A stretch of DNA of 64,000 nt from Nicoliella lavandulae. Lineage in GTDB: Bacteria > Bacillota > Bacilli > Lactobacillales > Lactobacillaceae. Below, piece after piece: positions 17,303-25,854 of this stretch. The notes beneath the pieces were generated by a model, which was given only the letters and a program-made list of their open reading frames with translations, was not told where the DNA came from and made no database searches. The position numbers and the translations under genes are program-made. Positions within the stretch are counted from its first letter, which is position 1; each line of letters begins with the position of its first letter. The DNA is taken from assembly GCF_037546185.1 (NCBI RefSeq), contig NZ_JAWMWH010000001.1:124001-188000 (forward strand), in the 5' to 3' direction.

Positions 17303-17812
17303 ATGAAAATCAACGTACCATTAGTAAACGGCCACCTAGGCGACAAGTACACTAAGCATGCTGCCAATGACCAAAAATTAAACCACGTTCCATTTATTTC
17401 TTTTCCAATTGAAATTAGTGACGTCCCAAAGAATGCCCAATCACTTTCTTTAGTCATGCTCGATTGGGATTCAATTCCAGTGTGTGGGTTTGCATATATC
17501 CACTGGGTAGCAGCTAATATTGACCCTAAGACCACTTTGATTCCGGAAAATGCTAGTCATGAAGACTTAATTCCATTGACACATGGTAATAATAGTACCG
17601 CAGGACCATTAGCGGGACCAATGGATCCCACTATTAGCCAACGCTACTTGGGCCCCACCCCACCTAATCAAGATCATAACTACCAACTAACGCTGTATGC
17701 TTTAGATACTAAACTACCACTTAACGATGGTTTTTGGTTAAACAAAATGCAAGCAGCAATGAAGGGACACGTCCTAGCTAAAGCAAGTGTTGAATTACCA
17801 GTCTTAAAATAA
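17303..17812 (+). CDS. YbhB/YbcL-type PEBP family protein
   Basis: This 169-residue protein belongs to the phosphatidylethanolamine-binding (Raf kinase inhibitor-like) family. The signature LVMLDWDSIPVCGFAYIHWV gives the ligand-pocket Asp and His, and GPLAGPM plus YLGPTPP follow as in bacterial YbhB/YbcL proteins. The later pocket strand is YQLTLYALDTKLPL. The cellular role in bacteria is not established. I chose ATG 17303 (AAAGGAGG at 17287-17294, 8 bases away) over the TTG two codons earlier. The gene is alone, between a divergent glycosyltransferase and a bidirectional terminator. Confidence 0.9.
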   Translation: MKINVPLVNGHLGDKYTKHAANDQKLNHVPFISFPIEISDVPKNAQSLSLVMLDWDSIPVCGFAYIHWVAANIDPKTTLIPENASHEDLIPLTHGNNSTAGPLAGPMDPTISQRYLGPTPPNQDHNYQLTLYALDTKLPLNDGFWLNKMQAAMKGHVLAKASVELPVLK

Positions 17813-17814
17813 CA

Positions 17815-17850
17815 AATAAAGCACTTCACGATCGTGAAGTGCTTTATTTT
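17815..17850. terminator. Bidirectional terminator
   Basis: A perfect 18-base-pair palindromic stem, AAATAAAGCACTTCACGA and its complement, lies between the convergent PEBP and small acidic-protein genes. Confidence 0.92.
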
Positions 17851-18175
17851 ATTGGGCTGCAACATCATAGGCAACATCTGATAGATGCATTAATAATTTT
17901 TCTGAATCGGTCTTAAAGTCATCGGCAAAACTATCGCCATTGGCTACTTCTTCGTGAATGACCTGATTCGTTAAGTCAAACACTTGTAATAAGTTCGGCT
18001 TAGTTAATCTAGCCGTATCATAGTGCCCTTCTTCGGCTTCATCTAGATAGATTTGAAATAAACTTTCCACGTTTTTTCCAATAAATTCATCTTGGTCAAC
18101 GTGCTTGCCTTCATCTTCAAAGTCTACCATTGCATGCCGAACTTCGCGCATGTTTTCAGGTACGAATTCGCTCAT
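17849..18175 (-). CDS. Small acidic protein of unknown function
   Basis: I do not recognise this 108-residue protein. It is strongly acidic (many Glu and Asp), predicted helical, and has no signal peptide, membrane segment or metal-binding motif. The stretch FIGKNVESLFQIYLDEAEEG may be a conserved core. I chose ATG 18175 because AAAGGTGA lies 5-10 bases upstream; the in-frame GTG at 18184 lies within that ribosome binding site. It is cytoplasmic, monocistronic and divergent from nnrE. Confidence 0.75.
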   Translation of the reverse strand: MSEFVPENMREVRHAMVDFEDEGKHVDQDEFIGKNVESLFQIYLDEAEEGHYDTARLTKPNLLQVFDLTNQVIHEEVANGDSFADDFKTDSEKLLMHLSDVAYDVAAQ

Positions 18176-18293
18176 TTCAATCACCTTTCTCCATTTAGAT
18201 TCATAATAAAATTATAACACGAGTCGCTTTATTTAATTTTAGTTTTGATTGATAATAATAAATATATCACTAATCATAAAGGACGTGAAAAAT

Positions 18294-18947
18294 TTGAAAA
18301 CAATCTCAGTTAGTGATGCCAAAGCATTTGATGAATACACAATGCGTGAAGTTGGCATCCCCTCCCTCGTTTTAATGGAACGAGCCGCACTAAAGAGCAT
18401 TGAAAATATCGACCAATTAAAGTGGGACTTAAGCCACGTATTAGTCGTTGCCGGATCTGGTAATAATGGTGGTGACGGACTAGCCATTGCCCGCTTATTA
18501 AAACTAAAGGGCGTATCAGTCGATGTCTTTTTAGTCGGTAATCCTGAACACGCCACCATCGAACGGACTCAACAATTAATGTTCGCGCAAAAATATGGAG
18601 TCAACGTAATCAACGGTAACCCAATTGATTGGCAATCATACACTGTCATTATTGATGCCATCTTTGGCATTGGCCTATCCCGTGATGTTAGTGGTAACTA
18701 CCAAGCCATTATTCAATCCATTAATGATAGCAATGCCAAGACCCTTGCCATTGATGTGCCATCTGGTTTAAACGCCCAAAGTGGTGAAGAAATGGGTATT
18801 GCTGTCCACGCTAACGCAACGGCTACCTTTGCCTATGCTAAACAGGGGATGGCATCAACCACAGGCCAAGCTTACTGTGGTCAATTATTTGTTGATGACA
18901 TCGGAATCTATGATCCTAAAACAATTCAAATGGGAGGAACTCAATAA
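18294..18947 (+). CDS. nnrE: NAD(P)H-hydrate epimerase
   Basis: This 217-residue YjeF N-domain protein interconverts the R and S forms of hydrated NADH and NADPH so that a partner dehydratase can repair them. The nucleotide-binding motif GSGNNGGDGLAIAR lies near residue 50, the IIDAIFGIGL segment near residue 120 and the IDVPSGLNA segment near residue 147. All match the epimerase family. The usual fused or adjacent dehydratase domain (NnrD) is absent here. TTG 18294 fits AAAGGA at 18278-18283; upstream in-frame starts have no ribosome binding site. The stop overlaps the next ATG by one base (TAATG). Confidence 0.9.
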   Translation: MKTISVSDAKAFDEYTMREVGIPSLVLMERAALKSIENIDQLKWDLSHVLVVAGSGNNGGDGLAIARLLKLKGVSVDVFLVGNPEHATIERTQQLMFAQKYGVNVINGNPIDWQSYTVIIDAIFGIGLSRDVSGNYQAIIQSINDSNAKTLAIDVPSGLNAQSGEEMGIAVHANATATFAYAKQGMASTTGQAYCGQLFVDDIGIYDPKTIQMGGTQ

Positions 18948-20776
18948 TGAACATCGGAATTATCGGTGGTGGGCCCCGCGGGTTAATTACCCTATCCCAC
19001 CTCGTCCAAAATTTTCAGGCCAGTTCCAGTTCAGAACTGACGATCGATATCTTTGATCCATACCCAGCAGGTGGCCAAGTATGGCGAGTGGATCAACCAA
19101 TTGAACTAATCATGAACACGATTGCAAGTGACATTACGTTATTTGATCATCGCCATCAAGTGGGCCCAAGCCTTTCAGATTGGGCTAATCACTTAGCACC
19201 ACAATACATTCAATCCCGGCACTTAGATGCTCGCTTGGAGCAATTAGCCCGTCAACTAACGCCAAATGGATATGCCCCCCGGGCACTCGTAGGCGCATAT
19301 GCCCAATGGTTTTACGATCAATTGATCGCTAATTTACCTACTGGCGTTAACGTTAACTACCATCTTTCAGTCGTTAATAACATTACAAAAAATGGAGATC
19401 AATGGACCATTAAGACCGATGATGAAGCCGTTAAAGCCGACCAAGTGGTCTTTACCATCAACGCCAGTGCTCACCAACGAACGACTAGTGAACAATCGCT
19501 TCATAAGTATGCTGATGAGCATCACCTTTACTACCAAGCCCCTGCATACCCTGGTGACATTGCCAATTATCACTTTGCACCCCATCAAAACGTTATTATT
19601 CGCGGGCTCGGGATGAGCTTCTTTGATGAAATAATTAAGTTGACCGTTGGGCAAGGTGGGCAATTTAAAACTGACGAACATGGCCAACTAAAGTACTTAC
19701 CATCCGGGAATGAACCCCACTTATTTGCCGGTTCTAGACGGGGCGTGCCCTATTATCCCAAGGCCGTAGTTAATGATGATTATCAATTTACGTCCCACTT
19801 TGTTACCGACGAACAGGTCGCTAAGTTAAAGAACGATGGGCATATTACGGTTAATCAATTTCAACAGTTAATGCGTCATGAAATTGAATTAACTTACTAT
19901 CAACTCATTTTAAAACAACACCATCCCGAAGTAGATGTACAACAATTCACCACTGAGTTTGTTAATAACCCAGATGCGGCGGTTGATAATGCACCCTTTC
20001 AACCCAATGAATTATTGCGGTGGCCACAACTACTTAATCCAGTAGCTGGGACCCCAATCACCACTACCGCTGATTATCAACAAACCCTCTTGAATTGGCT
20101 TAAGGCAGTTGCTAGTGATGCCACCGCCGGATTAGGTAAGGGTCCATTGGCTACCGCGTTGACCACGTTCAAGGAAGTCAGAGCAACCTTTAGAAAGGTG
20201 ATTGGAGATCATGATTTCACCAATGATGACTATGTCGAAAACTTCCTCACGGGTTTTAAAGCTAACAGCCAACTGCTTTCCAATGGTGCCCCTGCCATTC
20301 GCTTCCACCAATTAATCGCATTAATGAATGCTGGCATTGTCACTATTTTAGGACCACAGATGAATGTGATCGGCGCTAATCAACACTTCGTTGCCATGTC
20401 CAAGTTCTATCCTAAAGAACCCGTCATTGCCGATGCGTTAATTGAAGCCCGCATTCCTAAATTAAACCTAGCTGCTGATACCGGTTCCCTAACCAAGCAA
20501 TTGGTCAACGAACAAACCATTCAACCAGCTGCGTTTAAGTTAAGCGATGGTAAGACAGTCCAAATTAATGCCATTCAGATCAATGCTACCGACCAAGCAG
20601 TTAACTCTACCGGTCAAGTTGACAATGGACTGATTGTATTCAGTACCATGACCGAAGGTATTCATTGGCTAACCACGGTCTTTCCAATGATGGGCTTAGA
20701 TGATAATCATGAATCTGCGGAACAGATCAGCCGCCAATTATTATCACTTCCAAGCTCTCAATCAGATTCAATGTAA
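18947..20776 (+). CDS. FAD/NAD(P)-binding protein (NAD_binding_9 type)
   Basis: The 609-residue protein starts with a Rossmann dinucleotide-binding motif, IGIIGGGPRGLITLS, with the GGGPRG form typical of the NAD_binding_9 family. FDPYPAGGQVWR follows, where an FAD ribose-binding acidic residue is expected. Other blocks are VVFTINASAH and the NVIIRGLGMSFFDEI segment. Members resemble lysine/ornithine N-monooxygenases and the HI0933-like group but mostly lack an assigned substrate. It is translationally coupled to nnrE (one-base overlap), which suggests a link to nicotinamide-cofactor handling, though this is only context. A terminator follows directly. Confidence 0.85.
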   Translation: MNIGIIGGGPRGLITLSHLVQNFQASSSSELTIDIFDPYPAGGQVWRVDQPIELIMNTIASDITLFDHRHQVGPSLSDWANHLAPQYIQSRHLDARLEQLARQLTPNGYAPRALVGAYAQWFYDQLIANLPTGVNVNYHLSVVNNITKNGDQWTIKTDDEAVKADQVVFTINASAHQRTTSEQSLHKYADEHHLYYQAPAYPGDIANYHFAPHQNVIIRGLGMSFFDEIIKLTVGQGGQFKTDEHGQLKYLPSGNEPHLFAGSRRGVPYYPKAVVNDDYQFTSHFVTDEQVAKLKNDGHITVNQFQQLMRHEIELTYYQLILKQHHPEVDVQQFTTEFVNNPDAAVDNAPFQPNELLRWPQLLNPVAGTPITTTADYQQTLLNWLKAVASDATAGLGKGPLATALTTFKEVRATFRKVIGDHDFTNDDYVENFLTGFKANSQLLSNGAPAIRFHQLIALMNAGIVTILGPQMNVIGANQHFVAMSKFYPKEPVIADALIEARIPKLNLAADTGSLTKQLVNEQTIQPAAFKLSDGKTVQINAIQINATDQAVNSTGQVDNGLIVFSTMTEGIHWLTTVFPMMGLDDNHESAEQISRQLLSLPSSQSDSM

Positions 20777-20782
20777 AACAAT

Positions 20783-20820
20783 AAAAGGACGATAACGTCG
20801 AATAACGTTATCGTCCTTTT
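20783..20820. terminator. Bidirectional terminator
   Basis: AAAAGGACGATAACG pairs with CGTTATCGTCCTTTT around an 8-base loop, between convergent genes. Confidence 0.92.
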
Positions 20821-20821
20821 A

Positions 20822-21436
20822 TTAATGATAGAAAATAAACGACTGGTCAGGAACCCGAATAATCGAGTACCGACTCGCCTGTCTACCAACCCGCATTCCG
20901 AGACCATTCCAGAAATTAGGTTTGTACTTAGTCGTAATGGTTTCAATCCATGCTTTTTGATACCGTTGATCTAATCGCTTCATCAATTTAGGATCAGAGC
21001 GATAGGTCATTGTGGGCAACGAAAAGGAAGACTCATAGCCATTAATAATCATTGCATTACGACTGGATACTTTGTAATGCTCACCCTTAGTTAAATAGGT
21101 GTAATACTTTTGGGATGGGCGCTTGGCATTATAAACATTCACATAGTATGACTTGTGACCATCGGTATCCAAGACGATGGGTTTATAATTTCTAGCTAAA
21201 GAAACATTGCTGAGATGTTTATTCCCACTAAAAGAAATAATTGTCATTGCTAAAATTGAGCCAATTAGGACTAACCATTGGGACACCATTATCCAACGAT
21301 TCTTAAGTCCTAACTCTTTATTTGGTTGTAATAAGGCCTGTTGGTTTCGCTTTCGAGTGAAAATTATCATTGAAATAAGCCATCCAATGATTAAAATCCA
21401 GACAAAAAGCCCAATCACATTCCAGGCTGATATCAT
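20822..21436 (-). CDS. Membrane protein of unknown function (LVIS_2131-like)
   Basis: This 204-residue protein has two hydrophobic segments (about residues 5-24 and 49-67) followed by an extracellular domain of about 135 residues. That domain is rich in Tyr, Lys and Arg and has a YYVNVYN segment and a YLTKGEHYKV segment. It looks like a family found only in lactobacilli and known under the locus-type name LVIS_2131, but I rely on memory for this. No enzymatic motif is visible. ATG 21436 is preceded by AAAGGAGC, and the in-frame TTG two codons upstream is too close to that site. Confidence 0.7.
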   Translation of the reverse strand: MISAWNVIGLFVWILIIGWLISMIIFTRKRNQQALLQPNKELGLKNRWIMVSQWLVLIGSILAMTIISFSGNKHLSNVSLARNYKPIVLDTDGHKSYYVNVYNAKRPSQKYYTYLTKGEHYKVSSRNAMIINGYESSFSLPTMTYRSDPKLMKRLDQRYQKAWIETITTKYKPNFWNGLGMRVGRQASRYSIIRVPDQSFIFYH

Positions 21437-21524
21437 AAACAAGCTCCTTTAAACCATAGTAACTTTGTAACTGACCATTATTTTATTGTACATGGTTATG
21501 AACTAGATAACAAATTTTGGCGGG

Positions 21525-22256
21525 TTACTTAATTAATTGGTCAATGGCATCATAGCCACTTTTAGTTGCTGGATCATCAAATAATTGATCAATGGCATCG
21601 GAATGATCATTAATTACCGTTACATCAGCATCATTAAGCGATAATTCTGTTTTCAAACCATCGATGGAATTAGCATAGGAAGCCTCAACTGCAGTAATTG
21701 CTATTTGATTGCCTAACGCATGGGCTACTAACTTCCCGTTAAAGTGGTTATTAAAAGTTTGGGCCTTATTTTCAATTTCTTGGTCGTCATCAAAAATCAA
21801 GCGAATTTGGTAAACTAAATCGCTAACTAATTCAATGTTTTTAATTTGGTAGCGTGAAGGATATTCGGCCTTAATTTGTGGATATGCTTTACTATCGGGG
21901 GTTGCATCTGTATATGCGTTTAATTTGCCAGATAGGACAATGTAGGCCGTGTTGAAATCACGGTTTGATTGGACCCATTGTAGCGCTGATTGCCAAATGT
22001 GATAATCAATTGTCGCTTCATCCTTAACCACCCGGTCCACAATCGTTTCGGCGCCTCGTTCACAAACAACCACTGCGGGGGCTTGCATCCCCTTAAATTG
22101 TTGGATTACCTTTGCATATGAATTTGCAGTTAAAAAGCCTAGCTTCGTCCCTTGGGCAGCTAGTTTCGTCATTTGTTCGTTTAATCGTGATTGACCAATT
22201 TGGTCCGTCCGTGTTTCAAAGCCATGATCCAAATCAGCTAAAATTAACTTAGTCAC
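21525..22256 (-). CDS. HAD-superfamily protein with altered active-site motifs
   Basis: The 243-residue protein has the overall layout of a Cof/sucrose-phosphatase-type HAD hydrolase. Motif I reads LILADLDHG, keeping both aspartates (near residues 8 and 10) but with His where the DxDGT glycine usually is. Motif II is GFLTANS. The expected motif IV (GDxxND) reads INDHSDAID, which lacks the usual GD. It may have reduced or altered phosphatase activity. GTG 22256 has GAGGAGG 9 bases upstream, whereas TTG 22262 would be too close, so GTG is preferred. It lies downstream of the carboxypeptidase gene, separated by a terminator. Confidence 0.7.
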   Translation of the reverse strand: MTKLILADLDHGFETRTDQIGQSRLNEQMTKLAAQGTKLGFLTANSYAKVIQQFKGMQAPAVVVCERGAETIVDRVVKDEATIDYHIWQSALQWVQSNRDFNTAYIVLSGKLNAYTDATPDSKAYPQIKAEYPSRYQIKNIELVSDLVYQIRLIFDDDQEIENKAQTFNNHFNGKLVAHALGNQIAITAVEASYANSIDGLKTELSLNDADVTVINDHSDAIDQLFDDPATKSGYDAIDQLIK

Positions 22257-22269
22257 GTTCAATTGCCTC

Positions 22270-22308
22270 CTCAAAATAAAAAACCTTACGATTGAATCGT
22301 AAGGTTTA
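22270..22308 (-). terminator. Terminator of the D,D-carboxypeptidase gene
   Basis: On the minus strand AAACCTTACGATT pairs with AATCGTAAGGTTT and runs into TTTATTTT. It sits just before the ribosome binding site of the HAD-like gene. Confidence 0.88.
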
Positions 22309-22348
22309 ACATATTGATAATTATATCATTTTTGATTTAGTTTGACGA

Positions 22349-23392
22349 TTACACGTCATCGTCAGTATCAGAACTACTATTGGTATTGAACAATGAGGAG
22401 TTCTTATAGATGTAGCGCATTAAATCCCGTTGATCACTAAATTCGTAATTATCATTGATCGTAATTGTAATCAAGCGATCCTTGCCTGGTACTTGACCCG
22501 TCCCAACAAAGCTAAGACCAGCGGCTGGAGTGTAACCAGTCTTAAGCCCGTCGACATATAGGTCAGGCGCATAGAACGTCCGCCCCTTTAACATATTGTT
22601 GTAGTTGTAAAGTCGTTGCCCATCAACGGTCGCAGTCCCCTTCTTTGAATCCTTTAGGATCTGTGGGTAGTACGCTAATACGTGTTGGGTAATGGTTGCT
22701 AATGCCTTAGCACTTACCATGTTACCGGCATTGGCGCCCCCTTTATATTTAAAGCCATAGTGAACTAAGTCCGTATTTTCTAATCCAGATGCAGAATTAA
22801 ATGTCGCATCGATGTCCCATGCGGCTGCTTGTTTATTCATCATATCAATAAACTTACCGTTAGAACCAGCTACCCATTGGCCTAGCGCAATGGCTGCATT
22901 ATTGGAGGATTGGATTAACGTTGCCCGGTATAATTGTCTAACTGTATACTTGTGGCCAGGTTTGAACTTAAATCCGCCCCCGATGTTATTATTGTAGCTC
23001 ATGTTCACTAAGCTAGTGCTAGAAGTATTAACGACTTGATTCCAGCCGTTCGTTTCTTGCGCCTTACGGATCACTAAGTATAAGGTCATTAACTTAGCTG
23101 TCGAAGCAACTTTTAACTTTTGATTGATGTTTTTAGCGTACACAATTTTACCGTTATCCGCATCAACCGCAATGGCCGCCTTGGCATTCTTCATTTTGTA
23201 ATTACCAGGCACAATTGCGTTACCAGTCAATCCAACGGCTCCATCATCATAATCATAGTCATAATTATAAGTCGCCGCATTGGCCGTTTTTGTCGCCCCA
23301 GAATTAACCAATGAATTAATTCCAGAACCCGAAGCGATTCCGACAACAGCAACCAATGCCACCGTGAATCGTTTTAATTTTTTACTAATCAT
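22349..23392 (-). CDS. dacA: D-alanyl-D-alanine carboxypeptidase
   Basis: This 347-residue exported penicillin-binding protein of peptidase family S11 trims the terminal D-Ala from peptidoglycan side chains. All three active-site motifs are present: SxxK as STAK, SxN as SSN, and KTG in GLKTGYTPAAG. A signal sequence covers about residues 1-38, ending near ANA/AT. The C terminus is short (ends in a run of Ser and Asp) and lacks the usual C-terminal membrane-anchor helix of PBP5-like enzymes, so it may be soluble or loosely bound. The ATG has GAAGGATTTAGGAT upstream. The gene has its own terminator and is divergent from the TPP riboswitch. Confidence 0.92.
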   Translation of the reverse strand: MISKKLKRFTVALVAVVGIASGSGINSLVNSGATKTANAATYNYDYDYDDGAVGLTGNAIVPGNYKMKNAKAAIAVDADNGKIVYAKNINQKLKVASTAKLMTLYLVIRKAQETNGWNQVVNTSSTSLVNMSYNNNIGGGFKFKPGHKYTVRQLYRATLIQSSNNAAIALGQWVAGSNGKFIDMMNKQAAAWDIDATFNSASGLENTDLVHYGFKYKGGANAGNMVSAKALATITQHVLAYYPQILKDSKKGTATVDGQRLYNYNNMLKGRTFYAPDLYVDGLKTGYTPAAGLSFVGTGQVPGKDRLITITINDNYEFSDQRDLMRYIYKNSSLFNTNSSSDTDDDV

Positions 23393-23527
23393 ATCCTAAA
23401 TCCTTCCCAAAAATTAAGTAATTTAAATCTTATATAATAAATTACCATTTTCACAGTCCTTAGACAATTGGTTTAAGCGAACTGTAAAGGAAGTGTTATT
23501 TAAGCATTGTGATTGTAACAAACGACC

Positions 23528-23556
23528 TTGCAATTTGTTTAAGACTAAGTTAAACT
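23528..23556 (+). promoter_or_regulatory. Promoter of the TPP-riboswitch ykoEDC operon
   Basis: TTGCAA at 23528 and TAAACT at 23551 are 17 bases apart, 23 bases before the riboswitch aptamer. Confidence 0.55.
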
Positions 23557-23578
23557 AGTCAAAGTTAAATAAATAGAT

Positions 23579-23714
23579 GTTTGGGGTGCCGTTCGGCTGA
23601 GATAATACCCATTGAACCTGATTCAGTTAGCACTGGTGGAGGGAAACAATGCACTTTAGTGTGCTCAATGGCGTACATACCAAAGGGTCCTCAAAATATT
23701 TGAGGACCCTTTTT
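23579..23714 (+). promoter_or_regulatory. TPP riboswitch with terminator platform
   Basis: The aptamer carries the THI-box core: GGGGTGCC, GGCTGAGAT, ACCC, GAACCTGAT, GTTAGCACTGG and AGGGA in the right order (23582-23645). An expression platform follows with a strong terminator, GGGTCCTCAAA / TTTGAGGACCC plus TTTTTC at 23685-23714. Thiamine pyrophosphate binding should stop transcription of ykoEDC. Confidence 0.95.
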
Positions 23715-23768
23715 CTATTTGTTTAAAAAATTATTGATGGATCTATGTTGAAAGGAAGGTTTTTAGCA

Positions 23769-24326
23769 ATGGCTAAAAAATGGAGTCTTAGAAATATTAT
23801 TTTAATTGCGTTGATCGCAATCGTCTGTGGGGTTATTTTCTGGTTAACTAGTTTTATTTACAATGCGTTGACCCTAATTTTAACTCCCATCGGATTAGCA
23901 CCGGCTGCCAATGATTTATCACTCGGTTTATGGATCGTCGCTGGACCACTAGCTGGTGCCATCTTCAAGATGCCCGGAGTTTCAATCTTCAGTGAAGTAG
24001 CTGGAGCCGTAGTTGAAATGTTCTTAGGTGATCAATGGGGCGTTATGAACGTGGTTTCTGGTTTAATCCAAGGAGCCGGTGCTGAATTAGGATTCGCCGT
24101 TACGGGCTACAAAAAATATGGTCACTTCCAACTATTCTTAGGAGCGGTCTTTACCACCGTCATTACATTTACTTGGGATTGGTTCAAAAATGGTTACAAT
24201 GCTTACCACGTGGGCTTTATTATTCTATTATTCATTCTTCGGTTTATCTCCGTATGGGTCTTTAGTGATCCGATTCCAACTGCAATTAACAAATTGCTTA
24301 ACCGAAGCCATGCTATTGAAGCATAA
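23769..24326 (+). CDS. ykoE: ECF transporter substrate-capture protein YkoE
   Basis: The 185-residue membrane protein has about five or six hydrophobic segments and belongs to the YkoE family, the S component of an ECF transporter for the thiamine precursor hydroxymethylpyrimidine. The conserved interior segment GLWIVAGPLAGAIFKMPGVS and the EMFLGDQWG motif match the family. It sits directly behind a TPP riboswitch and before YkoD and YkoC, so the transporter is complete here. ATG 23769 follows AAGGAAGG at 23752-23759; the upstream ATG at 23745 has no ribosome binding site. Confidence 0.9.
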   Translation: MAKKWSLRNIILIALIAIVCGVIFWLTSFIYNALTLILTPIGLAPAANDLSLGLWIVAGPLAGAIFKMPGVSIFSEVAGAVVEMFLGDQWGVMNVVSGLIQGAGAELGFAVTGYKKYGHFQLFLGAVFTTVITFTWDWFKNGYNAYHVGFIILLFILRFISVWVFSDPIPTAINKLLNRSHAIEA

Positions 24327-24366
24327 TTTAGTCGCGTTTTGATTCACAAGTCGTTAAAATAACATT

Positions 24367-24410
24367 AAAGCACTTCGAAAGCATTGCTTTGGGGTGCTTT
24401 CTTTATTATT
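24367..24410 (+). terminator. Intra-operon hairpin between ykoE and ykoD
   Basis: AAAGCA and TGCTTT enclose an inner GAAAGC/GCTTT pairing, followed by CTTTATTATTT. It could act as a partial terminator that lowers ykoD-ykoC relative to ykoE, or as an mRNA stability hairpin. Confidence 0.5.
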
Positions 24411-24423
24411 TGGAGGAATTTTT

Positions 24424-25854
24424 ATGACAACCGTCAATGTTAGTCATTTCACATTTACCTATGCTAAAAGTAAGCAACCCGTCTTGGCAGACGTGAACTT
24501 AACGTTTCCCAGTGGTCAAATTAGTTTGATTGCTGGGCCATCAGGAACTGGTAAGTCGACACTATTAAAATCAATCGCTGGTCTATATCCTGAGTTTGCC
24601 AATGGTGATTATACCGGCACCATCAGCTTTGACGACCAAGCAATCAACACCATCCCCGCCACTGACATGAGTGGCATCGTATCCATGATGTTTCAAAATC
24701 CAAATCAACAATTTACCATGACCAATGTTTACGATGAAATCCAATTCGCCCTTGAAAATCGCCGAATGGATCCAGCGGCTATCCCTGCCCGCATCGATCA
24801 TGCAATGGAATTCGTTAACATTACCAAACTCAAGCATCGCAGCTTAAATGACCTGTCCGGTGGTGAAAAACAAAAGGTAGCCTTAGCCATTATTATCGCA
24901 ATGGATTCAAAGGTTATCTTACTTGATGAACCATTTGCTAGTTTGGACCGGCAATCACGAAGTGACTTATTGCACCAACTAACACGTTTGCGCGATGAAA
25001 AACACAAAACCATCATTTTAGTCGATCATGACTTATCTGGCTATGAAGCAGTAGTTGATCACTTCTTTTATCTCCATGCTGACCAACATCAAATCACAGA
25101 GCTATCGCATCAAGACGTTGCGCAATTACTTACGCCGTTCGATAACCATGAATTAGCTGATGTTAAATTAGCCCTCCCGACTGCTGATGAACAAAGCGTC
25201 ATTGACTTGGACCACCTAACGCTAAGTCAACACGATCAAGCCCTGTTAGCAATGGATCAATTTAAAATCTACCCTAACCGGACCACGTTGATTACTGGTG
25301 AGAACGGAATTGGTAAGTCCACGTTATTTAAGGCGTTGACCCGCCTATTTAAATACGATGGTACAATTTTATACCAAGGCAAAAATATCCAAAAAATTCG
25401 TAAAAAGCCTTACTTATCACATGTTGCACTTGTTTTTCAAGATGCTGAAATGCAGTTTGTCGATATTACGGTGGCAGAAGAACTACAATTATCACTTAAG
25501 AACGCCGTTCACCCCCACTACTCAACTGACGATGTGCAAGCAATGTTAAAGGAATTAAAGATTGATGGTCGTGAACAACAAGTGGTCTACACCCTAAGTG
25601 AAGGTCAGAAAAAGAAATTACAAATCTTAGAAATGTTAATCATGGGTAACGATGTGCTCTTAATGGATGAACCATTTAAGGGGTTGGACATTGAATCATT
25701 AACGACCGTAGTCAAGTTCTTAACCCAAGCACGCCAAAAGTTCAACCAAACCATCGTCATCATTAGCCACCAGCTTAGTGGGTTAGAAACCTTATTCGAT
25801 TATCACATTCAATTTAAGGACCACCGATTAACCTATCAGGAGGGACTACTATGA
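24424..25854 (+). CDS. ykoD: ECF transporter ATPase YkoD (two ABC domains)
   Basis: This 476-residue protein fuses two ABC ATPase domains and provides both energising subunits of the ECF transporter. Domain 1 has Walker A GPSGTGKST (near residue 41), signature LSGGEKQK and Walker B ILLDEPFASLD. Domain 2 has Walker A GENGIGKST, a signature reading LSEGQKKK and Walker B LLMDEPFKGLD. The glutamate-for-glycine change in the second signature (LSEGQ) is typical of some ECF ATPases. ATG 24424 follows GGAGG at 24412-24416. The last four bases overlap the YkoC start (ATGA). Confidence 0.92.
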   Translation: MTTVNVSHFTFTYAKSKQPVLADVNLTFPSGQISLIAGPSGTGKSTLLKSIAGLYPEFANGDYTGTISFDDQAINTIPATDMSGIVSMMFQNPNQQFTMTNVYDEIQFALENRRMDPAAIPARIDHAMEFVNITKLKHRSLNDLSGGEKQKVALAIIIAMDSKVILLDEPFASLDRQSRSDLLHQLTRLRDEKHKTIILVDHDLSGYEAVVDHFFYLHADQHQITELSHQDVAQLLTPFDNHELADVKLALPTADEQSVIDLDHLTLSQHDQALLAMDQFKIYPNRTTLITGENGIGKSTLFKALTRLFKYDGTILYQGKNIQKIRKKPYLSHVALVFQDAEMQFVDITVAEELQLSLKNAVHPHYSTDDVQAMLKELKIDGREQQVVYTLSEGQKKKLQILEMLIMGNDVLLMDEPFKGLDIESLTTVVKFLTQARQKFNQTIVIISHQLSGLETLFDYHIQFKDHRLTYQEGLL

